From: Pseudoalteromonas sp. Scap06
GTDB lineage: Bacteria; Pseudomonadota; Gammaproteobacteria; Enterobacterales; Alteromonadaceae
NCBI RefSeq assembly: GCF_013394165.1
Contig: NZ_CP041330.1
Coordinates: 2,534,501 to 2,598,500 of the forward strand
Reading direction: 5' to 3'
DNA length: 64,000 bases
Of this stretch, positions 1-6,979 are shown one piece after another. The notes under the pieces were generated by a model. That model had not been told where the DNA came from. It worked only from the letters and a program-made list of their open reading frames with translations, and searched no databases. Position 1 is the stretch's first letter. Every line of letters begins with the position of its first letter. The position numbers and the translations under genes are program-made.

Positions 1-274
1 GTAACCGGCTTTGGTTACTAATGAGCCCTTGAATTTGCCTGCCTGATCCTTCAAAACGAAATTGATTCGGCTCTAAGAGTATAATGCCTTGCTGTGGTTG
101 AGCAGCCACGATTTTTCGCCAAACAATAATGCCAGCAAGTGTATTAAGTGCAATACAAAAAAGAGTTGCCACCACCGAGTTCATAAATAGGCACAACACT
201 AAAGTCAGCACACAAAAAAAGACCACAATCGGTTTGTGGTCTGTTTTATTATCTGTAACGGTAAATCTATACAC
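1..274 (-). CDS. ygfX: YgfX-like membrane protein (C-terminus cut by window edge)
   Basis: The 91 visible codons start at a GTG that overlaps the sdhE stop by 8 nt (GTGTATAG), which indicates translational coupling. The protein has a short polar N-terminus, then a hydrophobic hairpin (about residues 17-52), then the start of a soluble beta-rich part. The same topology is found in YgfX/CptA, encoded directly after sdhE in enterobacteria. YgfX is an inner-membrane protein whose proposed role, interaction with cell-division and cytoskeletal proteins as a toxin partner of SdhE, is disputed. Identification rests on topology and the sdhE-ygfX order, because sequence conservation in this family is low. 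The 3' part lies outside the window. Confidence 0.62.
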   Translation of the reverse strand, partial: MYRFTVTDNKTDHKPIVVFFCVLTLVLCLFMNSVVATLFCIALNTLAGIIVWRKIVAAQPQQGIILLEPNQFRFEGSGRQIQGLISNQSRL

Positions 275-518
275 GAACTCGGTCTAAAATTAGCTGAACC
301 ATGCTGTTTAGCTCTGCGTCTTTACATTCTTCATGGCCCATAAACCAAGCGAATAAATCTGGGTCTTCTTGGGTTAATAGACGCTGAAAAATCGCTTGCT
401 GTTTAGCATCTAACGAATCATAAGCTTCTTCAACAAACGGCATAAACAAAACATCTAGCTCTAACATGCCACGGCGACAAGCCCAACGGATACGTGCTTT
501 ACTATGTATTTCAACCAT
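267..518 (-). CDS. sdhE: Succinate dehydrogenase assembly factor SdhE
   Basis: This small cytoplasmic protein promotes covalent attachment of FAD to SdhA and FrdA. The family signature RGxxE is visible as RRGMLELD near residue 16, followed by a YDSL segment and a DPDLFAWFMGHE stretch typical of the family. An in-frame ATG lies four codons further upstream, at 530. The start at 518 is preferred: GAGG sits 6 nt before it, and the protein then aligns with E. coli SdhE from its first residues. It is followed by the overlapping ygfX and is divergent from ygfZ, which is the classical arrangement. Confidence 0.95.
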   Translation of the reverse strand: MVEIHSKARIRWACRRGMLELDVLFMPFVEEAYDSLDAKQQAIFQRLLTQEDPDLFAWFMGHEECKDAELNSMVQLILDRVRV

Positions 519-668
519 TTTAAACCTCATATTTAATTAACTCGAGTTTACCAAATACGCGTTAATTTAACAGCACTAAGTTATAAAAACATCGTCTGTT
601 AGTCGCTGTACCATACGCTTTAACTACGTTATTATGTGGCCTCATTTGTTATTGCAAAGAAGGTATTT

Positions 669-1580
669 ATGTCTCAGGTTTATGCATGTCCTTTATCACA
701 TCAGGTTATTAGCCTCTCAGGCGCAGATAAATTATCGTACCTACACGGACAAATCACTCAAGATCTAAATAAACTTAACAACGATAACTTTTTGTGGGCA
801 GGTCACTGTAGTGCAAAAGGTAAGTTATGGGGTGTATTTAAGCTATTTTCTTATCAACAAAGTTACTTTTTAACAGGCTCAAGTGCAGAAGTAGAACGCT
901 CTCTTGCTGAATTAAAAAAATATGCTGTATTTGCAAAAGTTGAAATTAATAAAGCCTCAGAGCGATTAATTGGTTTACTTGGTGATGACCTAACAGGCTT
1001 ACTCACACAACTCGACATTCACTTTAGCGATAACGCCACGGCTTGTGACTTCGCTCACGGTAAAGCTCTTAAGCTTGGATCAAACCGCATTTTACTAATG
1101 GTTGATAGCCAATTTTGCCTACCTGGCGATGTGTCGACCCTCGATGACGATGCGCTATGGCAGCAAGCATCCATACTTGCTGGTGAACCGCAATTAAGTG
1201 TTGATGCGATTGATGAATACGTACCGCAAATGGTTAACCTGCAAGCCATTAACGGCATTAGTTTTAAAAAGGGTTGCTACACAGGCCAAGAAACCGTTGC
1301 ACGTATGAAGTATCTGGGCAAAAACAAACGTGCCATGTATATCGTCTCTGGGCAAAGCGAAGGACAACTTGATGAGCCTGATATTGAAACCCAATTAGGT
1401 GAAAACTGGCGCCGCGCAGGTAAACTTATTGCGCAAAGCTATAATGAACAAACACAGACTTTAACTGGTTTGGTCGTGTTGCCAAACGATACTGATATCG
1501 ATCAGACTCTTCGTGCAAAACACACCCCTTCGGTAGAGCTAAACATTCTGCCTCTACCTTACTCTCTTGAAGATGAATAA
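669..1580 (+). CDS. ygfZ: tRNA-modifying / Fe-S cluster repair protein YgfZ
   Basis: YgfZ is a folate-binding protein of the GcvT-like aminomethyltransferase fold that helps maintain certain Fe-S enzymes, including the tRNA-modifying enzyme MiaB. The family signature KGCYTGQE is present (residues about 213-220 of this start), including the invariant cysteine. An open frame extends upstream to a GTG at 636, but the ATG at 669 has an AAGAAGG Shine-Dalgarno just before it and gives the usual start, so it is preferred. It is divergent from sdhE-ygfX and is followed, only 11 nt downstream, by the SlyD-type isomerase gene, so the two probably share a transcript. Confidence 0.93.
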   Translation: MSQVYACPLSHQVISLSGADKLSYLHGQITQDLNKLNNDNFLWAGHCSAKGKLWGVFKLFSYQQSYFLTGSSAEVERSLAELKKYAVFAKVEINKASERLIGLLGDDLTGLLTQLDIHFSDNATACDFAHGKALKLGSNRILLMVDSQFCLPGDVSTLDDDALWQQASILAGEPQLSVDAIDEYVPQMVNLQAINGISFKKGCYTGQETVARMKYLGKNKRAMYIVSGQSEGQLDEPDIETQLGENWRRAGKLIAQSYNEQTQTLTGLVVLPNDTDIDQTLRAKHTPSVELNILPLPYSLEDE

Positions 1581-1591
1581 TAGGAATGACT

Positions 1592-2077
1592 ATGATCGTT
1601 GCAGCAAATAAAGTGGTAAAAATGCATTACTCTGTTTTAGATAATGACGGCAATACCATTGATAACTCATTTGGCGGTGAGCCATTAATTTTTATCGTTG
1701 GTACAGGCTACCTGATCTCAGGGCTTGAAAACGCGCTGCAAGGCAAGCAAGCTGGCGATACACTAAGCGTAAAAGTGGAGCCTGAAGAAGGTTACGGTGA
1801 GCGTCATGATCACTTAATGCAAGCCGTACCAAAATCAATGTTTGAAGGTATGGAAATTGAAGTGGGCATGCAATTTCGTGCAACCACCGATGACGGCGAC
1901 CAATCAGTAATGATCATCGATATTCAAGACGAAGAAGTGATTGTTGATGGTAATAACCCACTTGCCGGTATTACACTTAACTTTGATGTAGAAATTTTAG
2001 AAGTACGCGATGCAACAGCCGAAGAGCTTGAGCATGGCCACGTACATGGCGAAGGCGGCTGTGGCCACGAGCACTAA
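1592..2077 (+). CDS. slyD: FKBP-type peptidyl-prolyl isomerase, SlyD type
   Basis: This cytoplasmic prolyl isomerase/chaperone has an FKBP domain split by an insert-in-flap domain, as in SlyD. The first FKBP part covers about residues 1-70 (motifs VGTGYLISGLENALQGKQAGD and EEGYGERHD). The IF domain follows, then the C-terminal FKBP strands (NPLAGITLNFDVEIL). The tail carries a short His/Cys cluster (HGHVHGEGGCGHEH) likely to bind nickel or other metals. It is shorter than in E. coli SlyD. AGGA lies 6 nt before the ATG at 1592, whereas the ATG at 1586 is too close to it, so 1592 is chosen. It is probably co-transcribed with ygfZ and ends at a strong bidirectional terminator. Confidence 0.88.
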   Translation: MIVAANKVVKMHYSVLDNDGNTIDNSFGGEPLIFIVGTGYLISGLENALQGKQAGDTLSVKVEPEEGYGERHDHLMQAVPKSMFEGMEIEVGMQFRATTDDGDQSVMIIDIQDEEVIVDGNNPLAGITLNFDVEILEVRDATAEELEHGHVHGEGGCGHEH

Positions 2078-2107
2078 AACCCGCTGAGTAAAATTGCTAT
2101 AAGTTTA

Positions 2108-2137
2108 TAAAAAAAGCGCCTTGGGCGCTTTTTTTAT
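2108..2137. terminator. Bidirectional intrinsic terminator
   Basis: A GC-rich inverted repeat (AAAGCGCC, short loop, GGCGCTTT) is flanked by A and T runs on both sides. It serves slyD on the + strand and the convergent gene on the - strand, whose stop codon it touches. Confidence 0.9.
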
Positions 2138-2619
2138 AGCATATTATTCTGTGTTCGTAATTTGGCTTGAGGCTCTGCTGCTGGCATTTCAACAGGGGTT
2201 ATTTTATCTTCAAGCGCAGCAACTAATCCTGCTTGGTCATTTGTGCCTAAGCGATACTGGGTGCCATCTTTAAGCGTTAATTGCACCGCACTAAAGCCTG
2301 ATACCGTATAAATCCACCCATCGTGTGTAATGCGAATACCAATACCATGGCGGTATGAGTTTTGTACTGCTTTTACATCAACAATATCTTCTAATGCTAA
2401 CTTTTGGCCAGCAACACCAGGGCCAAATGCCCAGCTAATATGGGTTTCATCAACTTTAATGGTTAAACCGTGGAACAAAAAGCCCACCAGCACTAAAATA
2501 CCAGCAAATACGATTAACGGGGCATCGGCACCAATTAAGTTCCATGCAAGCGCAACAAAACCGCTGATCCATGCTAATACTACAAATATAAATACCGCAT
2601 ACTGCTTATGCTGATACAT
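2134..2619 (-). CDS. Small inner-membrane protein with a PH-like cytoplasmic domain
   Basis: Two closely spaced hydrophobic segments (about residues 8-28 and 33-52) form a membrane hairpin. A beta-rich soluble domain of about 100 residues follows, with the pattern of bacterial PH-like domains (IKVDETHISWAFG, then DIVDVKAVQNSYRHGIGIR, then LTLKDGTQYRLGTND). Such hairpin-plus-PH proteins are common but mostly uncharacterised. The gene is monocistronic and convergent with slyD. I cannot assign a specific function. The domain assignment is by pattern only. Confidence 0.7.
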   Translation of the reverse strand: MYQHKQYAVFIFVVLAWISGFVALAWNLIGADAPLIVFAGILVLVGFLFHGLTIKVDETHISWAFGPGVAGQKLALEDIVDVKAVQNSYRHGIGIRITHDGWIYTVSGFSAVQLTLKDGTQYRLGTNDQAGLVAALEDKITPVEMPAAEPQAKLRTQNNML

Positions 2620-2646
2620 AACACTCTCTATTAAAAAGTTAAAAAA

Positions 2647-3513
2647 TTAAAAACTGTACACTAAGGTTGCACTGAGCTCTGAATCGTATTTAAGCTTATC
2701 TTCTTCAGGCTTAGAATTATAACGATACATATAAGCAAACTTAAGCGATACCGCGCCAACCACTTGGCTAATTAATGCCGTTTCTGACTTTAACCGAGAG
2801 TTAAGCCCAGACAAAGACTGTTCTATACTGATATCTTGATTAAATCGGGTACGCTTAGATACTAACCTCTCCCACTGCATTGCAATACGAAGTAAATAAC
2901 CCATTTTGTCTTTATCGTCGTCAAGTGCTGTTGACTCATCATCAGCAACTGAGCGATATAAACCTGGGCCAATGTCTATATCTACTTTATTTTTAACCCC
3001 TTGATAAACACGTGCACCATAACCGGTTGCTATCGTACTTTTAAAATCAAGACCGCTAAATTGATCTTCCTCATAATCCCCGTAAATAAAGAACGACGAG
3101 TTTTTAACCCCTACTTTATAGTTACCTTGTGCAGAAACAAACACCCGATTAGCAGTAACATCCGACTCGCCCGTTTCTTCGTTTTCATCACGTTTGTACA
3201 AGGAGTCTATTTTGAATTGATTTCGCCAGTTTTCAAAATCTTGATAAAGATTCCCTTTAAGCTTAAAACTGGTGGAATTAGTGTTACCTTTACTTAAAAT
3301 AAAACCAAATTCGGTATCGCCGTACAACACTTCGCCTTTGTGTAACTCATGAATTTCTTCATCTGAGAGTTCCCCGTATTGATGAAAATCTTCAAAGGGA
3401 TCAACGGCCCAGCTAAAGCAGCTAAATAATAAAAGCAGTAATACAAAGAAGCATCGCAAAATACGTTCTCTTGCAAATGGCAATAACAAAAAAGCAGAGA
3501 GGTGGTTATTCAC
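2647..3513 (-). CDS. DUF481 family outer-membrane protein (YdiY-like)
   Basis: A secretory signal (hydrophobic core FFVLLLLLFSCFSWA) is followed by a beta-barrel-like sequence. It includes the DUF481 hallmark segment GFILSKGNTNSTSFKLKGNLYQDFENWRNQF and ends in aromatic SATLVYSF, a typical outer-membrane C-terminus. The open frame extends to 3555, but a GTG at 3513 with GGA 6 nt upstream overlaps the stop of the upstream gene by 8 nt (GTGAATAA). This suggests coupled translation and a start there. DUF481 proteins are small outer-membrane barrels of unknown function. Partnership with the DUF440 gene is probably only transcriptional. Confidence 0.82.
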   Translation of the reverse strand: MNNHLSAFLLLPFARERILRCFFVLLLLLFSCFSWAVDPFEDFHQYGELSDEEIHELHKGEVLYGDTEFGFILSKGNTNSTSFKLKGNLYQDFENWRNQFKIDSLYKRDENEETGESDVTANRVFVSAQGNYKVGVKNSSFFIYGDYEEDQFSGLDFKSTIATGYGARVYQGVKNKVDIDIGPGLYRSVADDESTALDDDKDKMGYLLRIAMQWERLVSKRTRFNQDISIEQSLSGLNSRLKSETALISQVVGAVSLKFAYMYRYNSKPEEDKLKYDSELSATLVYSF

Positions 3514-3826
3514 TTTCTTTCCACAAAATATGACAAAAAGGCGCGTCTTTATCACGGCTAATTAGAATTTTCGCAAATAGTACGTCTTCGTTATCAAACT
3601 CAAGGCCCACTAATACTTGAATAAAATGCTCAGGTTCAATTTCTAGGGCAACAAAGTCTTGCCACTGTTCATCGGGCTCATCTTCTTCAATAAAGCCTAG
3701 TTCTTCACGGTGTAGGTTAAATTCTTCAACATCTTTGTCGCTTAAATTATTGGGAGCCAGCTCTAAAAAAATATCATAAGCTTGATGAGTTGCTTCTTCT
3801 ACCGTAAATAAACGTGGACCTGACAT
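3506..3826 (-). CDS. DUF440 / YciU family putative DNA-mimic protein
   Basis: The 106-residue acidic cytoplasmic protein aligns along its whole length with E. coli YciU and HI_1450. The matching stretches are QAYDIFLELAPNNLSDKDVEEFNL near the N-terminus and KILISRDKDAPFCHILWKE at the C-terminus. The family has been proposed, from its structure and charge, to mimic double-stranded DNA and bind HU-like proteins; its cellular role is unresolved. The middle is rich in Glu and Asp (EEDEPDEQWQDF), consistent with that idea. It is the first gene of a two-gene unit with the DUF481 gene. Confidence 0.88.
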   Translation of the reverse strand: MSGPRLFTVEEATHQAYDIFLELAPNNLSDKDVEEFNLHREELGFIEEDEPDEQWQDFVALEIEPEHFIQVLVGLEFDNEDVLFAKILISRDKDAPFCHILWKESE

Positions 3827-3960
3827 GAATGGTTAACCTCTGAGCTTTTAAGTGGCAATCATAATATCAAAAGTTGCTAGGGTTTTGATAAAAAAAACAC
3901 GTTAATTACTGACTTTTTTATTTATTCCTAATACTTATAGATATTATTAAATTGGTTAGC

Positions 3961-4020
3961 ACACGGGTCTGTTGACCTTGGAAGATTAAATAGCCATCAA
4001 AGATAGCTAGCCCCACGTGT
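3961..4020. repeat. Solo repeat end related to the MITE at 23.6 kb
   Basis: GGGTCTGTTGACCTT at 3965-3979 is identical to the terminal inverted repeat of the element at 23602-23960, but the rest of that element is absent. The 60-bp stretch is bounded by ACACG and CGTGT, so it may be an internally deleted or degenerate copy. Confidence 0.5.
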
Positions 4021-4114
4021 ATTAAAAAATTCAGTTTGTTTTTATTCACCTTCACCCACTTTACTTAACATCAATAAAAACATAAGCTCAAACAACAGGT
4101 CAGAGGAGTGAACA

Positions 4115-4906
4115 ATGATAAAATTAGAAAAAAAACAGGGTATCGCTACCGTCACATTACATCGCGTAGAAAAACAAAATGCCTTAAGCTTTGCTATGTT
4201 TGTTGAGCTTAACAAAGTGATTAAAAATATAAAAAAAGACGCCAGTATTCGTGCAGTTGTATTAACCGGTGAGGGCGAACACTTTTGTGCAGGGCTCGAT
4301 ATTAACGCGGTCATGGCCTCGCCATTCAATATCATAAAGCTCCTATTCAAATGGCTTCCTGGTAATCAAAACCTAGCGCAAAAAGTTGTACTGGGCTGGC
4401 AATCATTGAGTGTGCCTGTAATTGCTAAAATTAACGGAAACTGTCTTGGTGGTGGCCTGCAAATAGCGCTTGGAGCTGATTACCGAATTGTTCATCACGA
4501 TGCCAAGCTCGCCATTATGGAAGCGCGCTGGGGGTTATGCCCCGACATGGGCGCTAATGTTATGCTTGCAGGCTTAGTAAAACGCGACCAAGCACTTTGG
4601 CTAGCAAGTCATGCTGACCCCATTAGTGCTCAACATGCTTTTGAACTCGGTTTAGTAACAAAAACAACCGACGATACCGATAAAGCAACTAAAGAAATGC
4701 TTGATACATTACAAGCACGTTCACCTGACACATTAGCAGCAATAAAACGTGTAACTCAACAAAGCTATAAAGCCCCAGCTCGAAAAATACTCGCCAAAGA
4801 AACATGGAGTCAAATTCGCTTATTAATCAACCCTAATACTAAAAAAGCCATCGCTAAAGCAAAAGGTAAAACTGATATTGAGTTTGCAAACGCCAAACGC
4901 TGGTAA
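4115..4906 (+). CDS. Crotonase (enoyl-CoA hydratase/isomerase) family protein
   Basis: This single-domain crotonase-fold protein (263 aa, a normal length) probably acts on an acyl-CoA thioester. Oxyanion-hole regions are visible as HFCAGLDINAV (about residues 51-61) and NCLGGGLQIALGADYR (about 108-123). The position of the first catalytic acid, Glu in hydratases or Asp in dienoyl-CoA isomerases (GGGxE/D), is Gln here. The second acid (IMEARWGL) and an Asp that fits the dienoyl-CoA isomerase position (CPDMGA) are kept. It may therefore be an isomerase-like member rather than a true hydratase. GAGGAG precedes the ATG. It stands alone, not in a fatty-acid oxidation operon. Confidence 0.85.
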   Translation: MIKLEKKQGIATVTLHRVEKQNALSFAMFVELNKVIKNIKKDASIRAVVLTGEGEHFCAGLDINAVMASPFNIIKLLFKWLPGNQNLAQKVVLGWQSLSVPVIAKINGNCLGGGLQIALGADYRIVHHDAKLAIMEARWGLCPDMGANVMLAGLVKRDQALWLASHADPISAQHAFELGLVTKTTDDTDKATKEMLDTLQARSPDTLAAIKRVTQQSYKAPARKILAKETWSQIRLLINPNTKKAIAKAKGKTDIEFANAKRW

Positions 4907-4977
4907 TACTAAGGCACAATGCACAAAACAGCGTTATTTGTTAAAGTGATAATCCTCTATTTTATTGAGTCATCGCC

Positions 4978-5331
4978 ATGAAATACTTTTTAAGTAGCGC
5001 TATCATTTTGCTTTGCTTGGCAGTGGGCAAACTCATTATGCACTTTATTGATGCCAGTTTTCCTGCGCCACTGTTAGCAATGGTTATTTTACTGGTTTTA
5101 CTTTTATCAGGTATTGTTAAAGAGCAGCAACTTACCCCGTGTGCCACACCTATTTTAAATGTAATGCCTATTTTCTTTATTCCTGCAGGCGTTGGTTTTA
5201 TTGAACACTTAGCACTTATAAAAACCCATTGGCCTTTCTTAACTGCAGTTATTTTATTAGTCCCCTTGAGTAGTTTAATTTTAGTGGCGAGCCTAGTAAG
5301 TTACTTTAAAGGTAAAACTAATAATGACTGA
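4978..5331 (+). CDS. lrgA: LrgA/CidA family holin-like membrane protein
   Basis: This small membrane protein (117 aa) has four predicted hydrophobic segments, at about residues 5-25, 30-48, 60-80 and 88-110. The family pattern is seen in PAPLLAMVILLVLLLSGIVK and NVMPIFFIPAGVGFIEH. LrgA/CidA proteins form holin-like oligomers. Together with LrgB they are implicated in control of murein hydrolase activity or, in other bacteria, in export of small carbon compounds such as pyruvate. The stop overlaps the lrgB start by 8 nt, so the two are co-translated. Confidence 0.9.
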   Translation: MKYFLSSAIILLCLAVGKLIMHFIDASFPAPLLAMVILLVLLLSGIVKEQQLTPCATPILNVMPIFFIPAGVGFIEHLALIKTHWPFLTAVILLVPLSSLILVASLVSYFKGKTNND

Positions 5332-6052
5332 TTTCAGTAGCACCATTTTTAGCCTTGGCTGGTTAACCATTCCATTTATTATTATCCTTTTTATTGCACT
5401 AAGGGCTGTTAATCTTAAAATCAATCAGAGTATTTTAAAGTCATTAACCAACCCCGTTTTTTTAAGCATCGGCATTATTGCCTTACTACTCGTTAACCTT
5501 AAATTACCCTATTCACAATTTGCATCGCATAGTCGGTTGTTAACGTGGTTATTGGAGCCGGCCATAGTCGCTTTGGCCTTGCCGCTATATCAACAATTTA
5601 TGCACGTACGTAAAAACTTTTTACTTATTTTAGTTGCCTGCAGTATTGGTATTATTAACGCCACTCTGGTAGCTTTTGTATTAAGCGTTTTATTTGCTGC
5701 CCCCTCGCAACTGAGCGCATCAGTTGCGGCACTTAGCGTTACAACACCTATTGCATTACTTGTCACCGATTCACTTGGCGGGATCAGCTCGCTAGCCGCT
5801 GCCATGGTAATTTTTATTGGTTTACTCGGCGCTTTATTTGGCATTTTATTATTAAAACTAATTAAAATATTTAACTTTGAGGCACAAGGAATCGCAATCG
5901 GTACCGCGTGTCATGCTATAGGCACCGCGGCTGCAATTGCCGAGCATCCAAAAATAGGGGCGTTTTCATCGGTGGCTATGGCATTGAGTGCGTTATTAAC
6001 TGCTGTAATTGTGCCAATAATGTATCCAATTTTAGTTAACACTTTGTTATGA
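5324..6052 (+). CDS. lrgB: LrgB family membrane protein
   Basis: The polytopic inner-membrane protein (242 aa) carries the conserved LrgB core. SVTTPIALLVTDSLGGISSLAA lies in the middle, and GIAIGTACHAIGTAAAIAEHPKIGAFSSVAMALSALLTA in the C-terminal third. It starts inside lrgA with an 8-nt overlap and acts with it as the second component of the LrgAB/CidAB-type membrane system. Substrate and physiological role are not readable from sequence. The mscS-like gene follows 37 nt later and could share the transcript, which would group two envelope-stress functions. Confidence 0.92.
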   Translation: MTDFSSTIFSLGWLTIPFIIILFIALRAVNLKINQSILKSLTNPVFLSIGIIALLLVNLKLPYSQFASHSRLLTWLLEPAIVALALPLYQQFMHVRKNFLLILVACSIGIINATLVAFVLSVLFAAPSQLSASVAALSVTTPIALLVTDSLGGISSLAAAMVIFIGLLGALFGILLLKLIKIFNFEAQGIAIGTACHAIGTAAAIAEHPKIGAFSSVAMALSALLTAVIVPIMYPILVNTLL

Positions 6053-6089
6053 TAAGCAGATAAAACACTATCGCTAAAATAGAGTCGAC

Positions 6090-6917
6090 ATGATCAGTTC
6101 TGAAATTCAGCAATTTGAAAAGTACTACGCCCTACTTACTGAATATTTAGTTACCTACAGTATGCAAATTGTCGGCGCTATTTTTATTCTATTGGTTGGC
6201 CTATGGGTAGCGAAAAAGCTCGCTGCAGGTGTTGCCAATTTGATGACGCGACATAACGTCGATATCACCTTAACTAACTTTGTTAGTAATGTCGTTAAAG
6301 TATTACTGATCATTATGGTGATCATAATTGCGCTTGGTAAAATTGGCATTAGTGTTACCCCGTTTGTTGCTGCAATAGGTGCCGCTTCTTTAGGTGCTGG
6401 CTTAGCATTACAAGGCATGCTTTCTAATTATGGCGCCGGGCTTGCAATTATTGCCACGCGGCCATTTGTGGTGGGCGATACCATAGAAATAAAAGGCGTT
6501 AGCGGCCAAGTAAAACTCATTGAGCTGGGTCACACCGTATTAATTAATGAAGAAAAAGTAGAAATAACCATTCCCAACAAACATATTGTTGGCGAAATTC
6601 TGCATAACTCATTTAGCTACTCCTTAGTAAAAGGTGAAATAGACATAGCCTACAGTGCCTGTAGTGATACCGCGATTAACCTAATTGAAAACGCATTAGC
6701 TAATAACGAACTGGTTGCTAAACAACCCAATGCACAAGTTGGCATAGAACGCTTTGCTGATAGCGGCGTAACTATTAGCTATCGATACTGGGTTCCTACC
6801 ACTAAAATTATTGAAACTAAGCTCGCTATTAATGCCAGCGTATATAAAGCAATTAACAATGCCAATATAGAAATTCCGTTTCCACAGCGCATTGTTACAC
6901 TTAATAAAAATAACTAG
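6090..6917 (+). CDS. mscS: Small-conductance mechanosensitive channel MscS
   Basis: The length (275 aa) and architecture match E. coli MscS, with three N-terminal transmembrane helices. The pore-lining TM3 has the Ala/Gly ridge (AAIGAASLGAGLALQGMLSNYGAGLAIIATRPF, about residues 94-126). The beta domain (VGDTIEIKGVSGQV...NKHIVGEILHNS) and a C-terminal alpha/beta cage follow. The channel opens when membrane tension rises during hypo-osmotic shock and releases solutes. Nothing appears missing. Confidence 0.93.
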   Translation: MISSEIQQFEKYYALLTEYLVTYSMQIVGAIFILLVGLWVAKKLAAGVANLMTRHNVDITLTNFVSNVVKVLLIIMVIIIALGKIGISVTPFVAAIGAASLGAGLALQGMLSNYGAGLAIIATRPFVVGDTIEIKGVSGQVKLIELGHTVLINEEKVEITIPNKHIVGEILHNSFSYSLVKGEIDIAYSACSDTAINLIENALANNELVAKQPNAQVGIERFADSGVTISYRYWVPTTKIIETKLAINASVYKAINNANIEIPFPQRIVTLNKNN

Positions 6918-6979
6918 CACTACTAATGTAACTAAAGCAAAAAGCTAAATGCACTTATAACTATAAAAATGAGCCAATT

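Noticed and set aside
3001..3297. Open frame opposite the DUF481 gene
   Set aside because: It overlaps a well-supported outer-membrane protein gene and shows no domain or Shine-Dalgarno of its own.
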